The notes under the pieces are model-generated. The model searched no databases. It was not told the DNA's origin and saw nothing but the letters and a program-made list of their open reading frames with translations. This document shows, in pieces, positions 8,361 through 16,073 of a DNA stretch of 64,000 nt (positions are counted from its first letter, which is position 1; each line of letters starts with the position of its first letter). This DNA is from Dietzia sp. JS16-p6b (GTDB lineage: Bacteria > Actinomycetota > Actinomycetes > Mycobacteriales > Mycobacteriaceae): NCBI RefSeq assembly GCF_003052165.1, contig NZ_CP024869.1, positions 3,196,001 to 3,260,000 of the forward strand, in the 5' to 3' direction. The translations under genes and the position numbers were made by a program.

Positions 8361-9157
8361 GGCGCGCCGCGGGGGTGATGGGAGAGGTGCTGCTGACGCT
8401 CGGCGTCGTGCTGGCACTGTTCGTGGTCTACCAGGTGTGGTGGACAGACCTGGACGCGGCGCGTGCCCAGTCCGCCGCCGACGCCGACCTGGACCGGCGG
8501 TGGGACACGACGGACAACCCACGGATGCGCGGCGGGGTCTCCGGGGACGGGGACCCCGCACTGTCCGGCCTCGCGGACGGGACCGCCTTCGCGCGCCTGT
8601 ACATTCCGGCGTTCGGCGCGGACTACCGGTTCGCCGTGGTCTCCGGGACCAGCGACGCGGCTCTGGAGGCCGGGCCCGGGCACTACACCGGGACACAGGG
8701 CCCGGGGGAACCGGGCAACTTCGCCGTCGCCGGTCACCGGGTGGGCCGCGGCTCGCCGTTCAACGATCTCGACGCCCTGCGCTCGTGCGACGCCCTGGTG
8801 TACGCCACCGCGGACCGGTGGCTGATCTACCGCGTGCTGCCCGTCGACGCCCCCGATCCGGTCGCGGCCCGCGAGCAGGCGGCCGAATGCCTGCCGATGG
8901 ACCTCGCCGATCGCGCGACGTCAGGGAGATACGAGGGGTTGTCCGGGATGTCGGTCGTCCGACCGGAGGACGTGTGGGTGATCGACGCGGTGCCCGGACG
9001 CGCCGAGCCACCCTCCCCCGAGCTGCTGCCGCTGACGACGCTCACCACGTGCCATCCGCAGTTCTCGGCCGCGGAGCGGCTCGTCGTGCACGCCGTGCTC
9101 GAACGCAGTGAGCCGCGGGTGGCCGGCGAGGCCCCCGTCGAGTTGGGGGGCCGGTGA
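8357..9157 (+). CDS. Class E sortase
   Basis: 266-residue membrane-anchored transpeptidase. A TM anchor lies at about residues 8-28, followed by a linker and the sortase barrel. The catalytic Cys is C232 in 'TLTTCHP', the catalytic His is H127 in 'VAGHRVG', and the Arg is in 'AAERLVVHAVL'. The TLTTC pattern is typical of class E enzymes, which in actinobacteria prefer LAxTG substrates. GTG start overlaps the TetR stop. No protein with a sorting signal is visible in this window, so the substrate is elsewhere. Followed by a 54-residue membrane protein overlapping by one base. Confidence 0.92.
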   Translation: MRRAAGVMGEVLLTLGVVLALFVVYQVWWTDLDAARAQSAADADLDRRWDTTDNPRMRGGVSGDGDPALSGLADGTAFARLYIPAFGADYRFAVVSGTSDAALEAGPGHYTGTQGPGEPGNFAVAGHRVGRGSPFNDLDALRSCDALVYATADRWLIYRVLPVDAPDPVAAREQAAECLPMDLADRATSGRYEGLSGMSVVRPEDVWVIDAVPGRAEPPSPELLPLTTLTTCHPQFSAAERLVVHAVLERSEPRVAGEAPVELGGR

Positions 9158-9321
9158 TGTACGCCCGGCTCTACCGCAGCCTGCCCGGACCGACGCCGGT
9201 CCGGATCGTGCTGCTCGTCGCGCTTCTCGCGGCGGTGGTGCTGCTACTCATGGAAGTGGTGTTCCCCGCGGTCGAGTCACTCATGCCGTACTCGCACGTC
9301 GCCGTCGACCCTGCAGACTGA
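9157..9321 (+). CDS. Small membrane protein (54 aa) coupled to the class E sortase
   Basis: ORF of 55 codons whose ATG (9157) shares one base with the sortase stop (TGATG). The product has a short basic N-terminus 'MYARLYRSLPGPTPVR', one TM helix (about 17-38, 'IVLLVALLAAVVLLLMEVVF') and a short acidic tail. Small single-helix proteins of this type directly follow class E sortase genes in related actinobacteria. Role unknown; a sortase partner or stabiliser is a reasonable inference. Overlap-coupled spacing makes it likely to be translated. Confidence 0.75.
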   Translation: MYARLYRSLPGPTPVRIVLLVALLAAVVLLLMEVVFPAVESLMPYSHVAVDPAD

Positions 9322-9322
9322 G

Positions 9323-9874
9323 TCAGTCGGCTATGCGGGGCGCGACGAGTTCGGCCACCCGCTGCACCTTGACCGACTGCTCCTGCGTGGACTGCACCGC
9401 CAGGACCTGAGTGCCTCGGGCCAGGACCACCAGGGCGCCTCCCGGACCACCGGTGCGTCCGCCGGTCCATCCTCCCTCGACGTCCGAGCGCTCGGACTCA
9501 CCGACGGGGGCCGAGTCGTCCACCAGCTCGGTGGCCCGCTCCTCGGACGCGACCGAATACACGGTCGTCGTGAGCTGGACCGCCCCGTCCGCGCCGTAGA
9601 AGAAGCAGGCGGCGGGGTCGACACGGTCATCGATCCGCACGTCGGTGGCCAGCTCGCCGTTGAGCCTCGACGCCTCGTCGACGGACAGGTACGGGCACTG
9701 CTCACGAGTCACGGGCTCGACCTGGGGGATCTCCGGCTCGCTGGTCTCCGGCGGCGCGGTCCGGATGGTCCCCATCTCCGGTGCCGGATCGCCGTCGCCA
9801 CCGCCGCACCCCGCCGACACACCGAGCAGGACGACGGCCATGGGGGCGAGGAAAGTCGTGGTGGCGATACGCAT
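9323..9874 (-). CDS. Putative lipoprotein, DUF2020/DUF3558-like
   Basis: 183-residue exported protein. The signal peptide ends in 'GVSAGC' with Cys23 as the likely lipidated residue; the -3 position is Ser, slightly atypical. The mature part is a single domain with two cysteines, 'EQCPYLSVDEASRLNG' and 'ACFFYGADG', a pattern like DUF2020/DUF3558 lipoproteins of mycolata. The ATG at 9874 is favoured because TATCCT ends 7 nt upstream. Its end lies two bases from the convergent sortase operon. Function unknown. Confidence 0.72.
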   Translation of the reverse strand: MRIATTTFLAPMAVVLLGVSAGCGGGDGDPAPEMGTIRTAPPETSEPEIPQVEPVTREQCPYLSVDEASRLNGELATDVRIDDRVDPAACFFYGADGAVQLTTTVYSVASEERATELVDDSAPVGESERSDVEGGWTGGRTGGPGGALVVLARGTQVLAVQSTQEQSVKVQRVAELVAPRIAD

Positions 9875-9984
9875 GATGCCCAGGATAGGACCCAAACACC
9901 TGGGTAGGGTCATCACCACCGAGCGGAGACCACCCACCCGCACCGACGACCCACACGCACCGACGACCGACGGGGAGGCGCCAC

Positions 9985-10608
9985 ATGCCCGGCCCATCCA
10001 CGAACGGACAGGGCGCCGATCGCGTCGGGAGCCGCCGCCGCGCACTGCGCGAGACCATCTCGTCCGTCGCATTGGACCTCGCCCTCGAACGAGGACTCGA
10101 CGCGGTGACCGTGGACCAGATCGCCAAGGCCGCCAACGTGTCCCGCCGCACGTTCTTCAACTACTTCCCGTCCAAGGCCGCCGCGTGCATTCCGGATGCC
10201 TTCCCGCCGGACCGGGATGCCGTGCGCCTGTTCCTCACCGACCGGTCCGTGTCCACGCTGACCGCACTCACCCGCCTGCTGTGGCTGCAGGTCTCCATGG
10301 CCCGGCGGGAGACCCCTCTGTTCAACCGGTTCCACGACATGTGGCGGCAGGAGCCGGGAATCCGCACCGAGGTGTACGCGATCCTCTCGCGGACCGAGAA
10401 GGAACTGGCCGCGCTGGTGGCCCGCAGAGAAGGCCGCGAGCCCGGCTCCGTCGAGGCCGCCACCGTCGCGGCGGCCTCGATCGCGATCGTCCGGGTGGCT
10501 GTCGAACAGTGGCGCACCGATGAGTCTCCGACCCTCCTGGAGGATCGGATCCGAGAGTCGTTCGACGCGGTCATCCGCGCGACCGAGATCGTGCCCGGCG
10601 AGACCTGA
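9985..10608 (+). CDS. TetR/AcrR family transcriptional regulator (second)
   Basis: 207 residues. The HTH region 'DAVTVDQIAKAANVSRRTFFNYFPSKAAAC' (about 40-70) is classic TetR, and the FFNYFPSK motif is typical of the AcrR/MftR-like group. The rest is the helical ligand domain. ATG at 9985 follows GGGGAGG (9972-9978). Stands alone, divergent from the lipoprotein gene at 9874; its target could be that gene, its own promoter, or a distant locus. Confidence 0.88.
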   Translation: MPGPSTNGQGADRVGSRRRALRETISSVALDLALERGLDAVTVDQIAKAANVSRRTFFNYFPSKAAACIPDAFPPDRDAVRLFLTDRSVSTLTALTRLLWLQVSMARRETPLFNRFHDMWRQEPGIRTEVYAILSRTEKELAALVARREGREPGSVEAATVAAASIAIVRVAVEQWRTDESPTLLEDRIRESFDAVIRATEIVPGET

Positions 10609-10678
10609 ACCCGCACGGACAGGCGCCCGCGGACCGGCCGGGAGCCGGTGACGAGCCGTGGCATCGTAGGATCGGCCC

Positions 10679-11563
10679 ATGCGATCGCAGCGACCCCGCA
10701 CCGCACCGGGGGGACGAGTCGCCCTCGGCGTGGCGACGTCCGCGGCGGTGCTGGCGGTCGCGGGGTGCTCCGCGCCCGGCGTCGCGGGTAACGGCGAGAC
10801 CGGCCCACCCCGGATCTCGCCCGCGCCACAGCCCGACGTCGCCGCCGCGATGGTCGACGGACGCCCCGCCCCCGACGACCGGTTGAACGCCTGCGAGCTC
10901 CTCGATCTGCCGACCGATGAGCTGATCGAGTTCACCGGTGCCGACATGCCCGAGATCGAGCCCATCGGCTCCGGTGATCTGGGCCTGATCTGCACCTACG
11001 GCGGCCCGGGATCGCTGGAGCTGTACGAGATGCAGCAGTCGGAGGCGACCACCGAAGAAGCAGAGGACGCCGACGGGTCCGACACCGCCGACGACGACAC
11101 AGCCGACACCGCCACCACGTCCACCGAGGTCAAGCCCATGCCCACGACCTCGCCCACCTCCCCCCGGACCGCCGCCGCGGACCGGAACGAGATTCCCGAT
11201 ACTTTTGCCGCCGGGGTCGTCAAGCCGCGGGGTGGCCCCCAGGCCGCACTCCGTGGACAGCCCGCGCTGCTGGGGGTGCGATACGCCTGCTCGGAGGTCC
11301 GCGGCGATGAGTCGGCCTCGATCGCGGATGCGCCGCCGGGCGCCCCCGAGGCTCCCGCGCCGGTGCTCCCCGAGCTCAGCACCGCGTACATCGACTGCGC
11401 GGCGGCCCCGACCGGCGGCGGTGTCGAGGTCCACACGATCCTCATCGCGGACAACGATCTGTGGCACATCACGCTGATCAGCCCGGAGACGCCCCGGTCC
11501 CCCGACGCCGAGGCGCGAGCGCTCGCGGGTCTGCACAGGGTCGCCGAGCACATCCTCGACTGA
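10679..11563 (+). CDS. Putative DUF3558-like lipoprotein with acidic Thr-rich linker
   Basis: 294 residues. Signal peptide with lipobox 'VLAVAGC' (Cys30). A first domain contains 'NACELLDLPTDELIEFTG', reminiscent of DUF3558 proteins, then a long disordered Asp/Thr/Ser/Pro linker (about 122-165), then a second small domain with paired cysteines ('RYACSEV', 'AYIDCAAAP'). ATG at 10679 lies 6 nt after TAGGAT, so the message is probably leaderless. Followed by a hairpin at 11583-11617. Function unknown; surface or cell-wall associated by its lipid anchor. Confidence 0.72.
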   Translation: MRSQRPRTAPGGRVALGVATSAAVLAVAGCSAPGVAGNGETGPPRISPAPQPDVAAAMVDGRPAPDDRLNACELLDLPTDELIEFTGADMPEIEPIGSGDLGLICTYGGPGSLELYEMQQSEATTEEAEDADGSDTADDDTADTATTSTEVKPMPTTSPTSPRTAAADRNEIPDTFAAGVVKPRGGPQAALRGQPALLGVRYACSEVRGDESASIADAPPGAPEAPAPVLPELSTAYIDCAAAPTGGGVEVHTILIADNDLWHITLISPETPRSPDAEARALAGLHRVAEHILD

Positions 11564-11582
11564 CGTTCCACTGGAAATCAGA

Positions 11583-11617
11583 AACGGCGCCGGAGCCCCT
11601 CAGCATCCGACGCCGTT
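11583..11617 (+). terminator. Hairpin terminator after the lipoprotein gene
   Basis: A 12-bp stem with one G-U/A-C type mismatch (11583-11594 against 11606-11617), an 11-nt loop, followed by CCCTTTC. It begins 20 bases after the lipoprotein stop. Confidence 0.6.
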
Positions 11618-12152
11618 CCCTTTCAACGGACTGCGCATCGCGCCTTCCGGTTTCCACGCGCGCCCCGAAAGGCGGCGGGCCGACACCCCCCCAGGTGCCC
11701 CGGTAATGAAACCGGCCCCTCATCGTGAAGTAACAGCCCCTCATCCGTTCTTCACCTCGCCACCGCACCCCCCGGCCGGTGACTGGTTGAACTCTATGTT
11801 GCACTCGTTCCGCTGGCAAGCCCATGAACAGCAGTTCTTCTGTTGACTTATGGTCAGTACGGGGAGCCGGTTGGCTCACCTGCACTTTTGTGAATACCGT
11901 TACCAACGAACGATGCAACCAACCCTCTCCGATCGGGCCCCCTCCGATCCGGTCCGCAGGAGCGCCCCAGTCCGGCGCCCACACATCCACTGCCGCACTC
12001 ACCGCGCCCACGGGGTTCTGTTACGTATGTTTCCTGTGTGACAATTGTGGCTAAGCTGAGTCCTGCGGATTCACTCACCGCACCTGTGGCTCACCCCCGT
12101 CACTGCCCGAAACGTCACCAGTGCCCGGCTGACCGCGGCCCGAAGGAGAACG
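11618..12152 (+). other. 535-base gene-free spacer with AT-richer promoter region of the first L,D-transpeptidase gene
   Basis: No convincing gene. Short ORFs on both strands here lack ribosome sites, codon bias and family features. Base composition falls between about 11780 and 12060, with segments such as 'CTATGTTGCACTC' and 'TTACGTATGTTTCC'. A candidate -10 TAAGCT at about 12053-12058 would give a roughly 90-nt leader before the transpeptidase start, which has an AAGGAG ribosome site. Direct repeats of CCCCTCATC occur at about 11715 and 11737. A structured leader or small RNA is possible, but I recognise no known riboswitch. Confidence 0.5.
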
Positions 12153-13052
12153 ATGACCCGCCGAACCCGCTTCCTCGCGTCCCTCCTGGTGACGACCGGC
12201 CTCGCCACCGGCCTCACCGCCGGACTGGCCCCCGCCGCGTCAGCGCAGTCCGTCGCCTTTCCCGGCCTGGAATCGGCGCCCCTTCCCCAGGTACCCGGGG
12301 TGGCCGCGCAACCGGTCCTCACGATCCCCGTGCCGGCACCGCCGCGCCCCGCGGTGGAACCGGTGGCGTCGGTGTACCCCACCCGCGACGAGACCGTGGG
12401 GGTGGCGCAACCCGTCATGATCCGGTTCGACCGGCCCGTCGCCGACCGCGCCCGGGCGGAGGCCTCCGTCGGGATCCGAACGGCACCGTCCGTCCAGGGG
12501 AGGTTCTACTGGGTCGGCGACTCCGAGTTGCGATGGCGGCCCCACGAGTTCTGGCCCGCCGGCACGGCGGTCACCGTGTGGGCCGGCGGGCAGGAGAACA
12601 CCTTCCGCACCGGCGACGCGGTCGTCTCGACCTACGACGACGCCACCCACCTGGTCACCGTCACCCGCAACGGCCAGATCGTCCGCACGATGAGGGCCTC
12701 CGCCGGGCGGGACTCCTACCCCACCCACAACGGCATCTATTACAACGGCTGGCGTGCGCGCGAGGTCCGGATGGACTCCTCCACCTGGGGACTGTCCAGG
12801 ACAGCGGGCGGCTACGACACCACCGTCGAGAACGGGGTGCGGTTGAGCTACGACGGCATCTTCGTCCACTCCGCGCCGTGGTCGATCGCCGACCAGGGGG
12901 TCCGCAACGTCTCCCACGGCTGCATCAACCTCAGTCCCGAGGACGCGGCCTGGTACTACGACAACACCCGCAACGGCGACCCGTTCATCGTGGTGGGCGG
13001 ACCGGGCCGGCAGTTCGGCGAGTTCGACGGCCAGGGCGACTGGAACTACTGA
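12153..13052 (+). CDS. Secreted L,D-transpeptidase (Ig-like + YkuD domains), copy 1
   Basis: 299-residue exported peptidoglycan cross-linking enzyme forming 3-3 links. Sec signal peptide with Ala-Ser-Ala cleavage (about residue 31), an Ig-like domain ('YPTRDETVGVAQPVMIRFDRPV', about 73-165) and the catalytic YkuD domain (about 168-290). The catalytic motif 'HSAPWS...VSHGCINLSPEDA' carries nucleophile C257. This matches mycobacterial LdtMt-type architecture without a lipobox. ATG at 12153 with AAGGAG upstream. Tandem paralogue follows 137 bases downstream, about 65-70% similar by eye. Confidence 0.93.
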   Translation: MTRRTRFLASLLVTTGLATGLTAGLAPAASAQSVAFPGLESAPLPQVPGVAAQPVLTIPVPAPPRPAVEPVASVYPTRDETVGVAQPVMIRFDRPVADRARAEASVGIRTAPSVQGRFYWVGDSELRWRPHEFWPAGTAVTVWAGGQENTFRTGDAVVSTYDDATHLVTVTRNGQIVRTMRASAGRDSYPTHNGIYYNGWRAREVRMDSSTWGLSRTAGGYDTTVENGVRLSYDGIFVHSAPWSIADQGVRNVSHGCINLSPEDAAWYYDNTRNGDPFIVVGGPGRQFGEFDGQGDWNY

Positions 13053-13189
13053 GGCGGCCACGGGACCGGCCCCAGGCCCACCCCCGCGGGTCGGGGTGAA
13101 ACACAATCGATATGGCGCACGACACCCTAAGAGAGTCCTCCGCCTAGGCTGAGAGGTACCCCTCGTCTCCGTCGTCCCCAGGAGTAGCA

Positions 13190-14113
13190 ATGACCCGTTC
13201 ACCCCGGATCACGGTCCTCGCCTCGATCCTCGCCGCGGCTGCGCTCGTCCTGGGGCTCGCCCCGGCGGCCAACGCGCAGTCGGTGATGCCCCCGAGCCCG
13301 CCCGGCATCCCCCAGCTGGAGAACGCGCCGTTGCCCACCCCGCTCATCCCGGGGGTCGGGGCGATGCCGGTCCTCACCTATCCGGTGATCGGTCCCGACC
13401 GACCCGCGCCCGAGTACGGCGACGTCAACGTCTTCCCCACGCAGAACGAGATCGTCGGCGTGGCCCAGCCGGTCATGTTCTTCTTCGACCGGCCCATCGC
13501 GGACCGGGCCCGCGCAGAGGCCACGCTCGGGATCCGCACCGAGCCCCCGGTTGCGGGGAAGTTCTACTGGGTCAACAACTCCGAGGTGCGATGGCGCCCG
13601 CACTCCTTCTGGCCGGTCAACACCTCGGTCACCGTCTGGGCCGGCGGCAAGCGGCAGCAGGCCTTCCGCACGGGTGACGCACTGATCGCGGAGTACGACG
13701 ACCGCACCAAGCACATCACCGTGACACGGAACGGCCAGCACGTGCGCACCATGCGGGCGTCGGCGGGGATGCGCGGCTGGGAGACCTACAACGGCGTCTA
13801 CTACACGGGTCAGCGCGGCCGGAACGTGCGGATGAACTCCGAGGCCTTCGGGCTGCGGATCGAGGACGGCGGGTACGACTCGATCATCAACGACGCCGTC
13901 CGCCTGAGCTACGACGGCATCTACATCCACTCCGCCCCGTGGTCCGTCGCCGACCAGGGCGTCCGCAACGTCTCCCACGGCTGCATCAACGTCAGCCCCG
14001 AGGACGCGCGCTGGTACTACGAGAACTCGCGCAACGGCGACCCGTTCATCGTCAAGAACGGACCCGGTCGGCAGTTCGGCGCCTTCGACGGCCAGGGCGA
14101 CTGGAACTACTGA
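13190..14113 (+). CDS. Secreted L,D-transpeptidase (Ig-like + YkuD domains), copy 2
   Basis: 307 residues, paralogue of the gene just upstream and aligned with it along its whole length. Signal peptide ending 'NAQS', Ig-like domain, and YkuD domain with 'SHGCINVSPEDARWYY' (nucleophile C265). It differs by a slightly longer linker and 'GGKRQQAFRTGDA' in place of 'GGQENTFRTGDA'. Own signals: TAGGCT box at 13146-13151 and AGGAG ribosome site at 13180-13184. Both copies keep all catalytic residues, so both should be active. The 3' end runs into a 17-bp tandem repeat. Confidence 0.93.
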   Translation: MTRSPRITVLASILAAAALVLGLAPAANAQSVMPPSPPGIPQLENAPLPTPLIPGVGAMPVLTYPVIGPDRPAPEYGDVNVFPTQNEIVGVAQPVMFFFDRPIADRARAEATLGIRTEPPVAGKFYWVNNSEVRWRPHSFWPVNTSVTVWAGGKRQQAFRTGDALIAEYDDRTKHITVTRNGQHVRTMRASAGMRGWETYNGVYYTGQRGRNVRMNSEAFGLRIEDGGYDSIINDAVRLSYDGIYIHSAPWSVADQGVRNVSHGCINVSPEDARWYYENSRNGDPFIVKNGPGRQFGAFDGQGDWNY

Positions 14114-14160
14114 GCGACCGGAACTACTGAGCGACTGGACCTACTGAGCGGCGGGGACTA
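14104..14160 (+). repeat. 17-bp tandem repeat spanning the stop of the second L,D-transpeptidase gene
   Basis: Three near-identical 17-bp units begin at 14104, 14121 and 14138 (core GAACTACTGAGCGACYG), followed by a decayed fourth at 14155. The first unit contains the last codons and stop of the transpeptidase; later units carry out-of-frame copies of the same stop region. The last unit reaches the stop of the convergent lipase gene. This looks like replication slippage between convergent genes. Confidence 0.8.
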
Positions 14161-15105
14161 CCGCGGCGGCACGGGCGCGAGCACGCCCAGAAGCTGATCC
14201 GCCGGCACGCACCGCGGCGGCCGCGCGCCTCCGGCCTCGGCTGCCGTGCCACCCAGGGCGTCCGTGACCAAGTCCACCGCCCGGGGCGAGGCCAGCACGG
14301 TCAGATGCCCCGAGCGGTCGGCCTCACAGCCGTCCTGGAGCCTGACGACCCGCAGATCCACGAAGTCCGGGACCACGGGCGCGGTAACGGGGCCGGTGAG
14401 TTCGTCGTAGTCCGAGACCACCGCGACGTACCGGACCCCGCGCGCGAACGGCACGCCCTCGTCCCCGAGCCACGCGAGGGTGGCCTCGGCGTCCCGCCGC
14501 GCGGTGCCGGGAGAGATCACCTCGAGGAACTCGGTGACGAACTCCGGCGGACCCTCGCCCGACCGGGCGGGGTCGACCCCCAGCGTGACGACGGTGCGCA
14601 CCGCGTGGGCCCGCGTGGTGGCGGTGACGTAGGAGGCGATGATCGCTCCCTGGGAGTGCCCCACCAGGTCGACCTCGTGGGCCCCGGTCAGGGCGCGGAC
14701 CCGGTCGATCTCGGCGGCGAGCTGCGGCGCCGAGGCACCGGTCAGCGAGTCGAATCCTCCCGTCGAGCCGAGGCCTGGCGGGGCCCCGACCGTCGGTGCC
14801 CATACGCAGTAGCCCTCCGCGGCCAGTGCCGCACCATACGTGGCCCACGAGTTGCCGCCGTTGAGCCCGGTGCCGTGGACGAGGATCACCGGAACCGGAT
14901 GGCGGGCGCTCGGCCGGCAGTCGTCACGGTTGATCCCGGGCGGGTCCGCCAGGCCATTGGTGAGCTGGTGTGCCGCGCCGTCCCACCAGCGCCACGGGAC
15001 CTGCTCGGTGGCGGGAGACGCCGTGGCTGGCCCGGAAGCGACGACGACGAGGGCAGCAGCCGCGACCAGGCCCGCGACCCCTGTGACCGCCCGGCGCGCG
15101 CTCAC
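14158..15105 (-). CDS. Secreted lipase-like alpha/beta hydrolase, copy 1
   Basis: 315 residues with a Sec signal peptide (cleavage about residue 29, 'ATASP'). Oxyanion segment 'PVILVHGTGLNGG' and nucleophile elbow 'DLVGHSQGAII' (Ser of GHSQG) place it with triacylglycerol-lipase/PGAP1-like esterases. A 'DGCEADRSGHL' segment near the C-terminus holds the likely catalytic His, and paired cysteines ('DDCRPS', 'GYCVWAP') suit an exported protein. GTG start overlaps the stop of the next gene upstream (GTGA). Second gene of a tandem pair of hydrolases. Substrate unknown. Confidence 0.85.
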   Translation of the reverse strand: MSARRAVTGVAGLVAAAALVVVASGPATASPATEQVPWRWWDGAAHQLTNGLADPPGINRDDCRPSARHPVPVILVHGTGLNGGNSWATYGAALAAEGYCVWAPTVGAPPGLGSTGGFDSLTGASAPQLAAEIDRVRALTGAHEVDLVGHSQGAIIASYVTATTRAHAVRTVVTLGVDPARSGEGPPEFVTEFLEVISPGTARRDAEATLAWLGDEGVPFARGVRYVAVVSDYDELTGPVTAPVVPDFVDLRVVRLQDGCEADRSGHLTVLASPRAVDLVTDALGGTAAEAGGARPPRCVPADQLLGVLAPVPPR

Positions 15106-16073
15106 GAGCCCGGTGGGGCCGGGATCGGACCCAGGTAGGGGGCGATGGCCTCACACCGGGGCGCCCGGGGATTGGCGGGATCGAGCGCGTTGAGCACGAA
15201 GTCCGCCGCCCGCGGGTCTGAGGCGATCGCCAGGTGTTCGGCGTGGTCCTGCTCGCACCCGTCCTGGATCACCACGTTGGTCGTCATCGGCCCGGGCACC
15301 AGCCCGGAGGTGTAGGGCGTGACCAACTGGTCGTACCGGGTGACGACGTTCAGGTAGCGCACCCCGGGGGCGTAGGGCGAGCCCCCGCCCCACAACAGCT
15401 GTAGCACCTCGGAGCCGGGGGACATCTGGGACAGGGCGGGGATCTGCCCCAGCTGCTCCGACACTCCCGGGACGCCGTCCAACGACCTGCGCATGCCCCC
15501 TCCGGAGCCCTCCCACAGCGGGGCGATCGAGGCCACGGTGTGCACCTTGCCGGGGCGGCCGACCTTGGCCACGAGGCCGGAGACCAGGGTGCCCTGCGAG
15601 TGGCCCACGAGGTCGACCTGCTGGGCGCCGGTGGCGGCCAGGACCCGATCGACGAACTCCCCGACCTGCGGCACCGAGACCGCCGTGATGTCCGAGAGCC
15701 CGCCCAGCACACTCACCGGCCACGGGACATCAGGCAGGGCGCCGTAGGTCAGCGTGAACACGCAGTAACCCTCGTTGTGCAACAGCGGACCGTACGTGGG
15801 CCAGTTGGTCACGGCGCCACCCGAGGTGCCGTGCACCAGCACCACCGGACGTGGCTTGGCGGCCGAGGGCCGGCAGGTCCAGTCGTTCGCCCCGGGGAGT
15901 TCCGCCCCGGGTTGGGTGAGCGCCATGCCGGCGCCGTTCAGGAAGCTGTAGGGCACCGGGATCGGGGCCCGCGAGGTCGGATCCGTGGCGTGGGCGGCGC
16001 CCGTGCCCGTCACGACGAGGGCGGCCGCGGCCACGGCGGCCACTGCAGCGCGGGCGGCACCGATTATGTTCAT
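15102..16073 (-). CDS. Secreted lipase-like alpha/beta hydrolase, copy 2
   Basis: 323 residues from ATG 16073 (GAGAAG ribosome site; ATGA overlap with the upstream oxidoreductase gene). Signal peptide 'AAVAAVAAAALVVTGTGAAHA', then an alpha/beta hydrolase domain with 'PVVLVHGTSGGAVTNW' oxyanion segment and 'DLVGHSQGTLVSG' nucleophile elbow; C-terminal 'DGCEQDHAEHL' supplies the probable catalytic His. Clearly paralogous to the downstream gene. Part of a three-gene overlapping operon (oxidoreductase, lipase, lipase), which may process a lipid or ester outside the cell. Confidence 0.87.
   Translation of the reverse strand: MNIIGAARAAVAAVAAAALVVTGTGAAHATDPTSRAPIPVPYSFLNGAGMALTQPGAELPGANDWTCRPSAAKPRPVVLVHGTSGGAVTNWPTYGPLLHNEGYCVFTLTYGALPDVPWPVSVLGGLSDITAVSVPQVGEFVDRVLAATGAQQVDLVGHSQGTLVSGLVAKVGRPGKVHTVASIAPLWEGSGGGMRRSLDGVPGVSEQLGQIPALSQMSPGSEVLQLLWGGGSPYAPGVRYLNVVTRYDQLVTPYTSGLVPGPMTTNVVIQDGCEQDHAEHLAIASDPRAADFVLNALDPANPRAPRCEAIAPYLGPIPAPPGS

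Noticed and set aside
11824-12054. A 76-codon ORF (starts MNSSSS) before the transpeptidases
   Set aside because: No ribosome site or leaderless box, no codon bias, odd Cys/Ser composition; more likely regulatory DNA.
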